In this document: in pieces, positions 1 to 10,924 of the stretch
How the letters are laid out: each line of letters opens with the position of its first letter
How positions within the stretch are numbered: position 1 is the stretch's first letter
From: Tipula vernalis
Taxonomy: Eukaryota; Arthropoda; Insecta; Diptera; Tipulidae
DNA length: 64,000 bases
Reading direction: 5' to 3'
Assembly: GCA_958295665.1 (NCBI GenBank)
Contig: OY282560.1
Span: forward strand, 54,498,333 to 54,562,332
The notes under the pieces: model-generated
Databases searched by the model: none
Told to the model about the DNA's origin: nothing
The model's input: the letters and a program-made list of their open reading frames with translations, nothing else
Made by a program: the position numbers and the translations under genes

Positions 1-366
1 CCATTCATTTCATCTGCAAATAATTAAAGAATGCCATTTCCATATTCATAAAATATGGCAAAGTTAAAGGATAAGTTTTGATATTTCAAAAGTCTATCCA
101 AAAATCATTAACAATTCCATTTATATCGTACCTTCAAAATTTAATCATAATCGGTTACAGACTAATTGGTCATATTCCAAAAAATGTATCCAAAAATTAT
201 TTTAGATCCTGAGAATATTTTGCATTTCCGAAATATACGAAAAATAATCCATTATATACTTATAAAAGTAATGCATCAATTACCTTCAGTTTACAAAAAT
301 AACACAATAATTTTTTTGGAAAAGTGGAATTTTCATTTCGTTGAATTTATTGCTACATTTCAAATT
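1..366. other. AT-rich flank, no gene seen
   Basis: No ORF with recognisable coding character. It precedes the first copy of the 3.1-kb tandem duplication, whose shared sequence begins near 367. Confidence 0.6.
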
Positions 367-467
367 ATTAAATTTTTTACTTTTAAAAATTAGCACTTTA
401 ATAAATATGGAGCTATTTTCTAGTTGAAAATATTTCTACCATTGTAAAAATTGGCGCTGTGTGATAT

Positions 468-730
468 TTACGGCGTTTTTTTATTCGCTCCGAATAGCTG
501 CTATCGAGAGCCGTCATATAAAAAATGGCTCCCGATAGCGCTCCGTATAAATAGGTAGAGCCAAATATTTTTTATATGAAGTTTTTGTTAAACAATTGAA
601 TTAAAAATGATAGTTTGATGTTAAATAAATTTAGTTTACCAATAAATAGCGCGACAAATTTAAATTTAGACGTATAAAAATGATGGCTCTCGATAGCAGC
701 TATCCGGAGCGAATAAAAAAACGCGCTTAA
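468..730. mobile_element. MITE with about 40-bp terminal inverted repeats, copy 1 only
   Basis: The ends match in inverted orientation over gcgtttttttattcgctccg and onwards through agctgctatcgagagcc. There is no coding capacity in about 263 bp. Copy 2 has the matching place without this insert (gtgtgatat joined to tgtatgcc near 3610-3626). The insert is bounded by TTA/TTAA, but the match to the empty site is not clean, so the target-site duplication is uncertain. Confidence 0.85.
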
Positions 731-1111
731 TGTATGCCTTTCTAAATCATAGCCAAGGAAAATTTCCATTTTAGTACTGTAAACTTTGTGCTATTAACTT
801 ATTCTATTCTACCCTAGATATTACCGTAACAGAATTTAATTTCATAGAAGTTCTTTCTCTCTAACGTGCCTGACGTCTAGTGGTGAGTAGCGGTACTATG
901 AAATATTCGATTAATTTGATGGAAAAGCTGACTGAAAATAGTTTTTATTTATTCCACTTTTTTTTTTTTTTTTTTAAATTTTTTCAATCAAAGCTACCCA
1001 AAATGAAACAAAATCGTAAAATGTTTCTAAATTTTCAATCAAATTTCGGCCTTTAAATCAGTTTCACACACTAAATTTCATCTGAAAAAAAAAATATAAT
1101 AAAATAATAAA

Positions 1112-1573
1112 ATGCCGAAAATAATTATACCATTAATATTTTCAATGGGAATATATCTACTAATCGCTGCCAATGAACTAAATTTTGATGAAAATATCCG
1201 TAAAGCGGAGATATTAACTAAAAATGTAAAAGAAGAACGCAATAAAAAAGAAGTAGAATTTGAAGCTGACAGTGAGAGTGGAGGAGTGGATCCAGATGAT
1301 CCTGATAATAACAGTAAGAGTGGAGGAGTGGATCCGGATGATCCTGATAATAACAGTGATGCCGGCGGAAGTGCCGGCGGTCATGCCGGCGATAATGCCG
1401 GCGGTGATGCCGGCAATTCCAATAATACAGATGCTGCCGGTAGTAACCATGATTCATGTGGGTTTGATTGCAACTACCTTGATCCACTAGACGGACGTGA
1501 TGGACCAAATTCGACAGCTTCAGCATTGTCAAAAATGATTAGCGTAGCATTAGTAATTTCTATATTAAACTAA
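1112..1573 (+). CDS. Small secreted, possibly GPI-anchored acidic repeat protein (copy 1)
   Basis: This 153-aa ORF has a clear signal-peptide-like start (residues 1 to about 20: a basic residue, then a run of I, L and F). A charged segment follows (about 25-50), then two tandem SGGVDPDDPDNN-type units (about 55-81), a Gly/Ala/Asp-rich stretch with HAGDNAGGDAG (about 83-102) and two cysteines (CGFDC). The tail has an NST sequon followed by a short hydrophobic end (ISVALVISILN), which resembles a GPI-attachment signal. The start context is aataaaATGcc. AATAAA lies 13 nt after the stop at 1587-1592, and a TCAGT arthropod-initiator-like motif lies at 1058-1062. I do not recognise the family. Secretion is inferred. 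An ORF without function is possible, but two identical copies and gene-like flanks argue against it. Confidence 0.72.
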   Translation: MPKIIIPLIFSMGIYLLIAANELNFDENIRKAEILTKNVKEERNKKEVEFEADSESGGVDPDDPDNNSKSGGVDPDDPDNNSDAGGSAGGHAGDNAGGDAGNSNNTDAAGSNHDSCGFDCNYLDPLDGRDGPNSTASALSKMISVALVISILN

Positions 1574-1592
1574 ATGTAATATTTTCAATAAA

Positions 1593-3091
1593 AATTTTTG
1601 TGTTAATTAAATTTTTGGTGTATGTTACAATAAATTGTTTTTGATTTAGTTTTTAATTTTTGTTAAATTACGAGCTAGTTAATTGATGTGTATTTACATT
1701 AATAAATTTAAATTCGTGAAACGATTCATATAGGGAATTGATGTACATACCAAGGGAGTATTTGTTGCTCATAACATTTCAATAGTCCTTAGTGATATTT
1801 TGGTGGTTTTATACAACCACTGTGATAACCTTTCTCGTAATTTTGGAATCACAATGGATATTTTCGCCCGGACTCTGTATTCTTAGATATATTTAAATAA
1901 AAGAAATAAGAAAATAAACAAAAATCTTAACTGTTGCATTGCTTTTGTTGTTTCATGTTGCACGATGATTCCGGATGTTATGTTGAATGTTGAAGTTGAA
2001 ATAGCCGTTGTAATATCTTTGTAATTAATTATATACTTTTGTTGTATTATTTTTTCGTTTTTTACGTTATTTTATGATTTTTGAATTACGTTGAAATTTC
2101 ATTGATTAGATAGATATTTACTGTTTATGATTTCAATATAAATATATTTTTAAAGACAGGATTAATCACAAAAAAAAATGTATTAATGATTTAGTTTTTT
2201 TTTCTGAATGAAATTTGTCGGTTTTTATGTTTTCGATTGTTTATTGTTTTTGTTTTTCTTCATGTTAATATGGTTATGATAGCGATAAATTCTGGCTGTT
2301 TTTACTGATCATTCACTAATTTTACCCAAACTCTAGCTAGGTCTTCTTTTATTTTATTTTTTTAAGAAAAGTCACTCAAAGAAAATTTGGTTCTTTCAAT
2401 GACGGTTAATGTTCCTTATAATTATTATAATGCACAGAAACTTATAGTTATTATTTCGAATTGGAACTTATATTTGCCAACATGAGCTTTTGTCTTACAC
2501 CACTGAATTTCACACATAGGCCAATGAAATGAAAAATAAATGGTAGTTTAGTGTGTGTACTGGCTAACAAACGAAACGACGTGTTTTATTTTTCACTTGA
2601 GTAGGGTTTGGTCTAAGTTTATCCTAACTTTTATCTGGAATCATCCGAGTAATTTCAAAAATTTAATTCACAAAAGAACATTCACCAAATTTACTTAGCA
2701 TATATTAAAAGAAGTATAACTTAATGATTTTATAAAAACTTTCCAGTTTTATTTATTATAGGTAGATAATGTTAGTAAAGAAACTAAATTTATGTGGCAC
2801 AATATTTCTCCCGAATTTTAGCTCGACTTTTTTTTGCTTTTTAAAACTTTCGGAATTAATTACAATCGACCCGTTTCGCAAATATTACCAGACTGATCAC
2901 CCTCATAAAAAAAACATTATCGACCCTTCGCGAAAAGCCAAAACTTGTTTGAACGGTGGAAAAACAGATGTTGTATCCGTCGTTACATAATACATCCAAT
3001 AAATCTTACTAATTTAGAGTTAGCTATGTAGATTTAATTAACGATATTGTACTTAATAAAGTAGATGACCAGTTGAAACTTTATACTATAG
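1593..3091. other. Non-coding part of duplication unit, copy 1
   Basis: AT-rich sequence between the small secreted-protein gene and the env-like fragment, with no ORF that looks coding. It is conserved almost unchanged in copy 2, which is explained by recent duplication and is not evidence of function. Confidence 0.5.
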
Positions 3092-3307
3092 TTAAATAGA
3101 CGTTGGGATACACTGGGCACGGCCTGGAAATGGCTAGCGGGGGATTCAGATGCTGAGGACCTGCGAATGATAAATAGCAGTCTAAACGAACTCGTAAATG
3201 AAAACAACCAACAAATTCAGATTAATGAGCAAGTTAATACAAGAATTCAACTATTAACAGAAATAATAAATAAAATTGCAAATAGTACAATTGTAATGAT
3301 TAAATAA
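3092..3307 (+). pseudogene. Errantivirus-like envelope C-terminal fragment, retroposed (copy 1)
   Basis: An open stretch of about 71 codons preceded by an in-frame stop. It contains a Trp/Gly-rich segment (LGTAWKWLAG) followed by DAEDL and an Asn/Gln/Glu-rich heptad-like stretch. This pattern is seen in envelope proteins of gypsy-type errantiviruses (baculovirus F-protein-like). It lacks the rest of env, including any transmembrane anchor. An AATAAA at 3380-3385 is followed within a few bases by an A-run at 3390-3413, as expected of a retroposed polyadenylated transcript. The family call is by motif only. Confidence 0.6.
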
Positions 3308-3716
3308 ATTGTTTTATACCCCTGTGTAAGCTTATGTACATTAAGTATATTGTATTATATATAATATACCTAATGGTGCAATAAACTTCAAAAAAAAAAA
3401 AAAAAAAAAAAAATTCAAAATTACAAAATATAAAATTCAGAAAGATATTGTGTTTGGACCAGTAAAGGTCAAATTGTAAATAATTGAAATTAAAAGTTTT
3501 TGTTTAATTCAATCCAAATTAAATTTTTTACTTTTAAAAATTAGCACTTTAATAAATATGGAGCTATTTTCTAGTTGAAAATATTTCTACCATTGTAAAA
3601 ATTGGCGCTGTGTGATATTGTATGCCTTTCTAAATCATAGCCAAGGAAAATTTTCATTTTAGTACTGTAAACTTTGTGCTATTAACTTATTCTATTCTAC
3701 CCTAGATATTACCGTA

Positions 3717-4084
3717 AAGCTTGATTTACATTTGCGACGTGTGACGTGTGACGGGTGGAAATAGCGTGACGCTATCTTGACAACGATTTACATATGTGAC
3801 GGGTTAGTCGCACGCAATTCAAAAACACAGAATAAAAAAAATGTCTGCCAAGCAGAAACGATGACACATTAATTTTTAAATTTAAACAAAAATAAAATGC
3901 ATGTATAAACAACGGCTCCTTTTTTTTTTTAATACACAAAATTTTTAGTGGTGTGTGTAACCGTGACGGAAAAGATAGAATTGGTTCATGTCTCGACGTG
4001 TGACGTGTGACGGTCAAAATATTCGTCTCTGATTGGCTATAAGTACCCGTCACACGTCACACGTCGCAAATGTAAATCAAGCTT
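3717..4084. mobile_element. MITE with about 40-bp terminal inverted repeats, copy 2 only
   Basis: The ends are perfect inverted repeats beginning aagcttgatttacatttgcg and continuing through two gacgtgt-type units. TA flanks both ends (3715-3716 and 4085-4086). The matching place in copy 1 (ccgtaacagaat near 824) is empty. No coding capacity. The TA flanks suggest a Tc1/mariner-type or similar TA-target element; the superfamily is not established. Confidence 0.88.
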
Positions 4085-4369
4085 TACAGAATTTAATTTC
4101 ATAGAAGTTCTTTCTCTCTAACGTGCCTGACGTCTAGTGGTGAGTAGCGGTACTATGAAATATTCGATTAATTTGATGGAAAAGCTGACTGAAAATAGTT
4201 TTTATTTATTCCACTTTTTTTTTTTTTTTTTTTAAATTTTTTCAATCAAAGCTACCCAAAATGAAACAAAATCGTAAAATGTTTCTAAATTTTCAATCAA
4301 ATTTCGGCCTTTAAATCAGTTTCACACACTAAATTTCATCTGAAAAAAAAAATATAATAAAATAATAAA

Positions 4370-4831
4370 ATGCCGAAAATAATTATACCATTAATATTTT
4401 CAATGGGAATATATCTACTAATCGCTGCCAATGAACTAAATTTTGATGAAAATATCCGTAAAGCGGAGATATTAACTAAAAATGTAAAAGAAGAACGCAA
4501 TAAAAAAGAAGTAGAATTTGAAGCTGACAGTGAGAGTGGAGGAGTGGATCCAGATGATCCTGATAATAACAGTAAGAGTGGAGGAGTGGATCCGGATGAT
4601 CCTGATAATAACAGTGATGCCGGCGGAAGTGCCGGCGGTCATGCCGGCGATAATGCCGGCGGTGATGCCGGCAATTCCAATAATACAGATGCTGCCGGTA
4701 GTAACCATGATTCATGTGGGTTTGATTGCAACTACCTTGATCCACTAGACGGACGTGATGGACCAAATTCGACAGCTTCAGCATTGTCAAAAATGATTAG
4801 CGTAGCATTAGTAATTTCTATATTAAACTAA
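4370..4831 (+). CDS. Small secreted, possibly GPI-anchored acidic repeat protein (copy 2)
   Basis: Translation is identical to the copy 1 ORF over all 153 residues: signal-like N terminus, two SGGVDPDDPDNN-type repeats, Gly/Ala/Asp-rich middle, CGFDC, and hydrophobic C-terminal tail. The proximal upstream region (TCAGT motif at 4316-4320) and AATAAA after the stop are also retained. The private MITE of this copy lies about 290 bp upstream of the ORF. A paralogue with identical protein would mainly change dosage if both are expressed. Confidence 0.72.
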   Translation: MPKIIIPLIFSMGIYLLIAANELNFDENIRKAEILTKNVKEERNKKEVEFEADSESGGVDPDDPDNNSKSGGVDPDDPDNNSDAGGSAGGHAGDNAGGDAGNSNNTDAAGSNHDSCGFDCNYLDPLDGRDGPNSTASALSKMISVALVISILN

Positions 4832-4850
4832 ATGTAATATTTTCAATAAA

Positions 4851-6308
4851 AATTTTTGTGTTAATTAAATTTTTGGTGTATGTTACAATAAATTGTTTTT
4901 GATTTAGTTTTTAATTTTTGTTAAATTACGAGCTAGTTAATTGATGTGTATTTACATTAATAAATTTAAATTCGTGAAACGATTCATATAGGGAATTGAT
5001 GTACATACCAAGGGAGTATTTGTTGCTCATAACATTTCAATAGTCCTTAGTGATATTTTGGTGGTTTTATACAACCACTGTGATAACCTTTCTCGTAATT
5101 TTGGAATCACAATGGATATTTTCGCCCGGACTCTGTATTCTTAGATATATTTAAATAAAAGAAATAAGAAAATAAACAAAAATCTTAACTGTTGCATTGC
5201 TTTTGTTGTTTCATGTTGCACGATGATTCCGGATGTTATGTTGAATGTTGAAGTTGAAATAGCCGTTGTAATATCTTTGTAATTAATTATATACTTTTGT
5301 TGTATTATTTTTTCGTTTTTTACGTTATTTTATGATTTTTGAATTACGTTGAAATTTCATTGATTAGATAGATATTTACTGTTTATGATTTCAATATAAA
5401 TATATTTTTAAAGACAGGATTAATCACAAAAAAAAATGTATTAATGATTTAGTTTTTTTTTCTGAATGAAATTTGTCGGTTTTTATGTTTTCGATTGTTT
5501 ATTGTTTTTGTTTTTCTTCATGTTAATATGGTTATGATAGCGATAAATTCTGGCTGTTTTTACTGATCATTCACTAATTTTACCCAAACTCTAGCTAGGT
5601 CTTCTTTTATTTTATTTTTTTAAGAAAAGTCACTCAAAGAAAATTTGGTTCTTTCAATGACGGTTAATGTTCCTTATAATTATTATAATGCACAGAAACT
5701 TATAGTTATTATTTCGAATTGGAACTTATATTTGCCAACATGAGCTTTTGTCTTACACCACTGAATTTCACACATAGGCCAATGAAATGAAAAATAAATG
5801 GTAGTTTAGTGTGTGTACTGGCTAACAAACGAAACGACGTGTTTTATTTTTCACTTGAGTAGGGTTTGGTCTAAGTTTATCCTAACTTTTATCTGGAATC
5901 ATCCGAGTAATTTCAAAAATTTAATTCACAAAAGAACATTCACCAAATTTACTTAGCATATATTAAAAGAAGTATAACTTAATGATTTTATAAAAACTTT
6001 CCAGTTTTATTTATTATAGGTAGATAATGTTAGTAAAGAAACTAAATTTATGTGGCACAATATTTCTCCCTAATTTTAGCTCGACTTTTTTTTGCTTTTT
6101 AAAACTTTCGGAATTAATTACAATCGACCCGTTTCGCAAATATTACCAGACTGATCACCCTCACCCTGAACGGTGGAAAAACAGATGTTGTATCCGTCGT
6201 TACATAATACATCCAATAAATCTTACTAATTTAGAGTTAGCTATGTAGATTTAATTAACGATATTGTACTTAATAAAGTAGATGACCAGTTGAAACTTTA
6301 TACTATAG
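4851..6308. other. Non-coding part of duplication unit, copy 2
   Basis: Near-identical counterpart of 1593-3091; no coding signal seen. Confidence 0.5.
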
Positions 6309-6524
6309 TTAAATAGACGTTGGGATACACTGGGCACGGCCTAGAAATGGCTAGCGGGGGATTCAGATGCTGAGGACCTGCGAATGATAAATAGCAATCT
6401 AAACGAACTCGTAAATGAAAACAACCAACAAATTCAGATTAATGAGCAAGTTAATACAAGAATTCAACTATTAACAGAAATAATAAATAAAATTGCAAAT
6501 AGTACAATTGTAATGATTAAATAA
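6309..6524 (+). pseudogene. Errantivirus-like envelope fragment, copy 2, with stop codon
   Basis: Counterpart of 3092-3307. A G-to-A change turns a Trp codon of the WKW motif into TAG at 6342-6344, so this copy cannot encode the fragment. AATAAA at 6597-6602 and an A-run at 6607-6634 follow, as in copy 1. Confidence 0.6.
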
Positions 6525-6820
6525 ATTGTTTTATACCCCTGTGTAAGCTTATGTACATTAAGTATATTGTATTATATATAATATACCTAATGGTGCAATA
6601 AACTTCAAAAAAAAAAAAAAAAAAAAAAAAAAAATTACAAAATATAAAATTCAGAAAGATATTGTGTTTGGACCAGTAAAGGTCAAATTGTAAATAATTG
6701 AAATTAAAAACCTAAAATCTTATCAAATTGAATCAATAAATTTATATAAAAACAAACTGAAGTAAAATAGTATTAATTCAAGTGTAGTGTGTGATTACGT
6801 GGGCTTAATATAGGCCATGA

Positions 6821-7090
6821 TTGCTTGGTCATCCTTACACAATAATCGCTAAACGAATCGTATTAACAGAAATAGAAATGCTAACGATCATAGTACATAT
6901 CGAAACCGTCAACATAATTCTTGAAGACATCCAAGACGCCATCATTAGAACAAAGATCGCACTAACCAGTAGTAAATTACTTTCCTTAAGAGAGACCTTA
7001 TCAATAAAAGAACTACTTGTAGAATAAGGTGTCGAAATATCTCTTCCTGAGGAAGCCCTTAAATTCATCACAACTAAAAATTTCAGTTAA
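6821..7090 (+). pseudogene. Possible env-like helical fragment
   Basis: An open frame with an amphipathic, Ile/Leu/Glu-rich segment containing ILEDIQDAIIRTKIALTSS. It is broken by TAA at 7025-7027 and then continues in the same frame (SLPEEALKFITT) to 7090. The spacing of DAI and LP motifs resembles the middle of errantivirus envelope proteins. It lies downstream of the C-terminal fragment at 6309, so the order is scrambled. This is a weak, motif-level resemblance. Confidence 0.35.
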
Positions 7091-7355
7091 TAAAGAAACT
7101 CTCCTGTAACAATAACCGCCGAAAAACTGTAACATTATCATAATTTTTTTTTGTTTTTTTTTTTTTTTTAAATGTTGCCAATAGCTCTTGAATCTTTCTA
7201 CATAATAAACTAACAAGAAGTAATCAAATCTTAAGCTAGAATTATTACATATTTTAAGTCTTAACCAAATTTAATACTTATTGTTAGGGCTCACAATTTA
7301 ATTAATTTAGACTATACTTATATGTATGTATATATATAGAATTAAATTTACAGGT
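7091..7355. other. AT-rich spacer
   Basis: Homopolymer T run near 7146-7170 and otherwise AT-rich; nothing recognised. Confidence 0.5.
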
Positions 7356-7604
7356 TCACAGGTTCATCAGTTCGAGTGGATCTGTTCTTCTCAGACGTCT
7401 AAATCGCGGCTGTTTTAGTATCCCCCTGGCCAATTCGTTGGGATGTGCTTCTAGTTTTGAGTAATATTTTGAACTGAATTCTTTAATTGTTTCTTTAACG
7501 ATTTTAATCCCAAGGTCGTGATGTATATTACTATTTCGAATGTACCAATGAGCATTGATAATACTGCGAAGTATTTTCGCTTGGGTTTGTTGCAGAAGTT
7601 TTCT
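7356..7604 (-). pseudogene. C-terminal tail of a Jockey-clade LINE ORF2
   Basis: Reading the minus strand gives about 82 codons ending in TGA at 7356-7358. The arrangement is QAKILRSIINAHWYIRNSNI, then HHDLGI, KETIKEF, KLEAHPNELA and RRLRRTDPLEL. This is the order seen at the extreme C terminus of Jockey ORF2 proteins, and the Jockey copy at 56484-59144 ends the same way (NREIHNDL, RRLKRIKPHEL). The upstream part of the element is absent. Confidence 0.75.
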
Positions 7605-7668
7605 GTTTGATTATCGCTTTGTACAGTAAAACTTTATAGGCGAATGAATTTTTTCCTAGAATATTCCG

Positions 7669-7702
<34 letters not shown>

Positions 7703-8129
7703 AATAATTAGGATAAACTTCAAATGCATGCTCGAAATTATTTTTTATAATTATAATTCTTTTTATTTTCGGAAACACCTCTTTCGAAATTAATTTTGTG
7801 TCTAGTTCCGAAATTCGAAAAATTATCTGGTTTCGGTAATAATTTATTGGCCTGCCAGCGAAATGAATTAAATATTCATCAGAAGTATTTGCAGAATGTA
7901 TTGAATCCGAATCAGTAGAGGCATGATTCTGGATTGAATCGTTTTCACGGTTCGAGTCATTGGCGTTTAATACTAGACTGTGACTTGCTTGGAATTACGT
8001 CCTATTCATAGTTTTCGAGCGCCACCTCAGTATTTTTTAAATTTTTTTCTGAAGTTTTTATAAAAGTTAGTGTGGTTTGTGATCAGTCACAAGAGTGAAC
8101 TTGTTACCGTAAAGGTAAGGCTAATACTT
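7605..8129. other. Unassigned sequence between LINE tail and gypsy relic
   Basis: Contains a T run of about 28 near 7671-7698. No ORF or repeat partner inside the window was recognised. It may be further decayed gypsy sequence. Confidence 0.4.
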
Positions 8130-9760
8130 TTTAACCGCCCAAATAATCGCCAACACACAATTGGTCTTTTTACTTTGTTTACTAATTGTGACAGGACAGA
8201 GCAGCACCCAAAGCGTACTCCGATGCATCCGTTGTCAATATAAATGGTTTGGAAAAGTCCGGATAGGTCAAAATTTGATCTGTTGATATTATCTTTTTTA
8301 AAGTTTTAAATGATTCTCTTTCATGATTCATTGTTCTCTTCTACCTTTCTTTAAAAATTTTGTCATCTCTTTTGAAATGTTTGAGTAATCTTTAATAAAT
8401 TTACGATAATATCCATTTGTTTTATTTGTTTTTGGGTAGTTGGTAGTGGTCATTCCAGGATTTTCTTAACTTTGTCGGGGTTAGGTTTTACACGTTTCTC
8501 ATTTGAGGAACTCGCACTTATCTAATTGGATCTTCAGGTTAAATTATGAAATTCGCTTAAGGACTTCCCTAAGATTGTTTATGTGGTTTTCTAAATTGAA
8601 CCCTACGATAATAATGTCGTCCAAGTAAACGTAGCAGATTTTTCGAATCAGGCCGTTCAAAACGTTATTAATTCGAAGTGACCTTTATCCGTGGAAGATG
8701 CTGTCTTTTCCGGATATCTTTCATCCATTGGAATCTGATGAAATCCAGATTTTCAGTCCAATGTAGAGAAATATACGGATTTTCCCAAACTATCTAGAAT
8801 TTCTTCTATCTGGCTAATTGGAAACTTATCGTCTATATGGTTTTTTCGTTGAGTTTCTTATAGTCGATTACCACCTTCATTTTCATTGTTCCTAAAGCAT
8901 CTGCTTTTTTTTTATGATAAGCCAAATAGGGGATGAGTACGGACTACTTGAATTACGTATAATTCCACTGTCCAATAACTCTTTAATTTGTTCTTCTACA
9001 TCTTTCTTGCAAAGGTGGCGATATTTATAAGTTTTGGTATAAACTCGATTTTCGTTTGTCGTGATAGTTTTGTACTTTATTACTGTCGTTGAAGAGACGT
9101 GTTTCAACAGCACTTCTTGGTTATCGTAAATTGCGATAACCAATAATTCTCTTTCCATTTGGTTTAAATCTTTTATCCTAATTAAACTTTCTATTGTTGT
9201 TTTATAAACATACAATTTTGAATGAACCGGAATTGGTTTAATTGTTTCAAACTTTTGGGTGGTTCCGGATTATTTGTTAATATGTTTACCGTTGTTTTGA
9301 GGTTTTCGGCTTTGTATATACCCGGACTTATAGTGATATCTTCGTTTAGTTTTTAATACTTAAGTACCGCCCAGTCACCATTTGTTTTTGTACTGAAAGT
9401 TACAATATGATTGTAAAAATTTTCAGACGGGTAATACCGATGAAATTTGAGTATCCTCTATTATTTAGACTTATTCTGCCAGCTTTGTAATCTATTTTGG
9501 CGTTCATTTTTGCCATGGACAAATTCCAAATATGTTTGAGCTGACAAGATTTGACTGCCTAAAATATTTTTAACTGTGGTTGATTTTAATTGTAATAGAT
9601 TATTCGGTATTATGTTGGGTCTAATTATATTTTTGTTTGCCCCTGTATCTAAAAGTAATTTAATGGTTTGTTTTAAATGTTTGTTACGGCATTTGAGATA
9701 TGGCAGGAAATTTAGTCCTCCGTATCCGATTCGTGTTCTCTTGATTAGAACTTTCTACAG
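8130..9760 (-). pseudogene. Ty3/gypsy pol relic (protease, RT, RNase H)
   Basis: On the minus strand the order is protease (LLLDTGANKN near 9628-9658), then RT. The RT N terminus has EEQIKELLDSGIIR and SSPYSSPIW within 8892-9215. The catalytic YVYLDD lies near 8616-8636, and an RNase H start ([11 protein letters not shown]) near 8205-8230. Frameshifts and stops separate these blocks. The relic stops inside RNase H, so integrase and the 3' end are missing. This is a typical Ty3/gypsy order in reverse transcriptase-type pol. It was probably continuous with the gag fragment at 9846-10300. Confidence 0.85.
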
Positions 9761-9845
9761 TAGTATCCTTATCAACCCCTGATTAACCGTTCTCCTAGAC
9801 CTCAACGTAGGGTCTATTTCCGATGGAGTTAGTCTTACAATTTTC

Positions 9846-10300
9846 TGGGACTCTTTGTTGATAATGATTTTGGTTTTCGTTTACGCTTCTTTTTGAACCG
9901 TTTAAAATATCTTCGTTACTACTAAACTTACACAAAAAGGCGTAAACTTCTTTAAGATTTTCTGGTTTTGCCGCTGGCTTCTGGTTCGTCTTATTTACAT
10001 ACTCGACAACATACGCAGCACATGAAAATTCTTCAGTAATTATCTGGAAATCCTAATGTTTGACTTTAATACGTTAGATATACATAAATGTATTAAATGT
10101 ATTGTGCAATTTTTCTGAAGGATTCCTTTTATAAAAAATTCGTGTTCAAATAATGCCCGATCGGATGTTTTTGTTTTCTTCATCTGAACGAATATTATTA
10201 TTTTCATAGTAATCATCAAAACAGCTAAATTCGTTGCTTTCTAATTTTAGTATAACGTTTCGGGTATTCTTTGAAATTTGATCATACTGTTTGACATCAC
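9846..10300 (-). pseudogene. Gypsy-type gag fragment, copy 1
   Basis: Minus-strand reading includes KQYDQISKNTRNVILKLES, NEFSCFDDYYENNN and KPENLKEVYAFLCKF in shifted frames. A near-identical copy lies at 21066-21590, where it extends further downstream in the gag sense. The assignment to gag comes from position next to the protease block and is moderate. Confidence 0.55.
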
Positions 10301-10651
10301 GGAATACTAGTCAGTCTCAGCTCGAAGGCGCCCCAATAGATTTTTCACACAAATAATTTTCGGCCAAAGTTCTGGAATATGACCAAGTAGGGTGGAACTT
10401 AGGCAATTTCTTAGGCAATTATGATGTAATTCAACGATATGGTATAATGGAAATGGGATTCTAAAATCTTTCTTAGATGAAGTTCTTGAATATGGCAATT
10501 CGGTGAAATTTGGGAATGTGATTTTAAGATGATTTTTGGATAAATATGGCGAAGTAGACTATGTCTTGACTATTTATTAACCGATTCTAGTCAAATTTGA
10601 CATGCGCTATAGAAATGGGATTCTAAAATGATTTTTAGATGAAGCTCTGGA
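10301..10651. repeat. Degenerate short tandem repeats
   Basis: Variants of gggattctaaaat, ttagatgaagttctggaat and aagtaggattgaacttggct recur several times in imperfect order. The same block is at 21591-22988, where it is interrupted by a solo LTR. No coding function is seen. Confidence 0.5.
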
Positions 10652-10684
10652 ATGTGGCTAAGTAGGATTGAACTTGGCTATTCC

Positions 10685-10924
10685 TTAACAAATTTCGATG
10701 AAACAGAAACAGAATTAAATTACGATATTGAATCAAAAACTGTTTCGCCCGTTCCTTCAACATCAAGTTATCGATCAAATCGGAAAAGAAAATTTTCTGC
10801 CATACAAGAAAATTTACTTCAGAAATTTAAAAGAAGCAATATAGAAAGTGAAAAGTACCTGAACAAGGCGAATGAAAATGATGTCCAAACGCATCATTTA
10901 TTAAAAGAGTTAAACGAGCTGTAA
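10685..10924 (+). pseudogene. Unrecognised ORF fragment beside Harbinger-like nuclease, copy 1
   Basis: An open stretch ending in TAA contains VPSTSSYRSNRKRKFSAI and LLKELNEL: a Ser/Lys-rich segment then a Leu/Asn/Lys-rich helical stretch. This resembles the C-terminal part of Myb/SANT-like second proteins of PIF/Harbinger transposons, but the DNA-binding domain is not present. It converges on the minus-strand nuclease ORFs at 11203-11856, which fits a two-gene Harbinger layout. The first in-frame Met at 10652 lies in flanking repeat and is probably fortuitous. Copy 2 is at 23761-23998. Confidence 0.4.

Larger units (their letters stand above)
367..3495 (+). repeat. Tandem segmental duplication, copy 1
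   Basis: The unit starts at an attaaattttttac motif at 367 and again at 3518, and ends at the same gaaattaaaa motif near 3495 and 6709. The copies are nearly identical over about 3.1 kb, including the whole small-protein ORF, its flanks and an env-like 3' fragment. Copy 1 alone has the MITE at 468-730. It also has about 40 bp near 2901-2948 that are absent at the matching place in copy 2 (near 6163). The high identity implies a very recent duplication. Confidence 0.93.
3518..6709 (+). repeat. Tandem segmental duplication, copy 2
   Basis: This is the direct repeat of 367-3495. It differs by a private MITE (3717-4084), lack of the copy 1 MITE, a small deletion near 6163 and a few substitutions. 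One substitution puts a stop codon into the env-like fragment at 6342-6344. About 22 bp of unrelated sequence separates the copies. Confidence 0.93.

Noticed and set aside
1214..1532. Minus-strand ORFs opposite the small secreted-protein gene
   Set aside because: They are antisense readings of its repetitive, stop-poor sequence; both copies show the same shadow because the DNA is duplicated.
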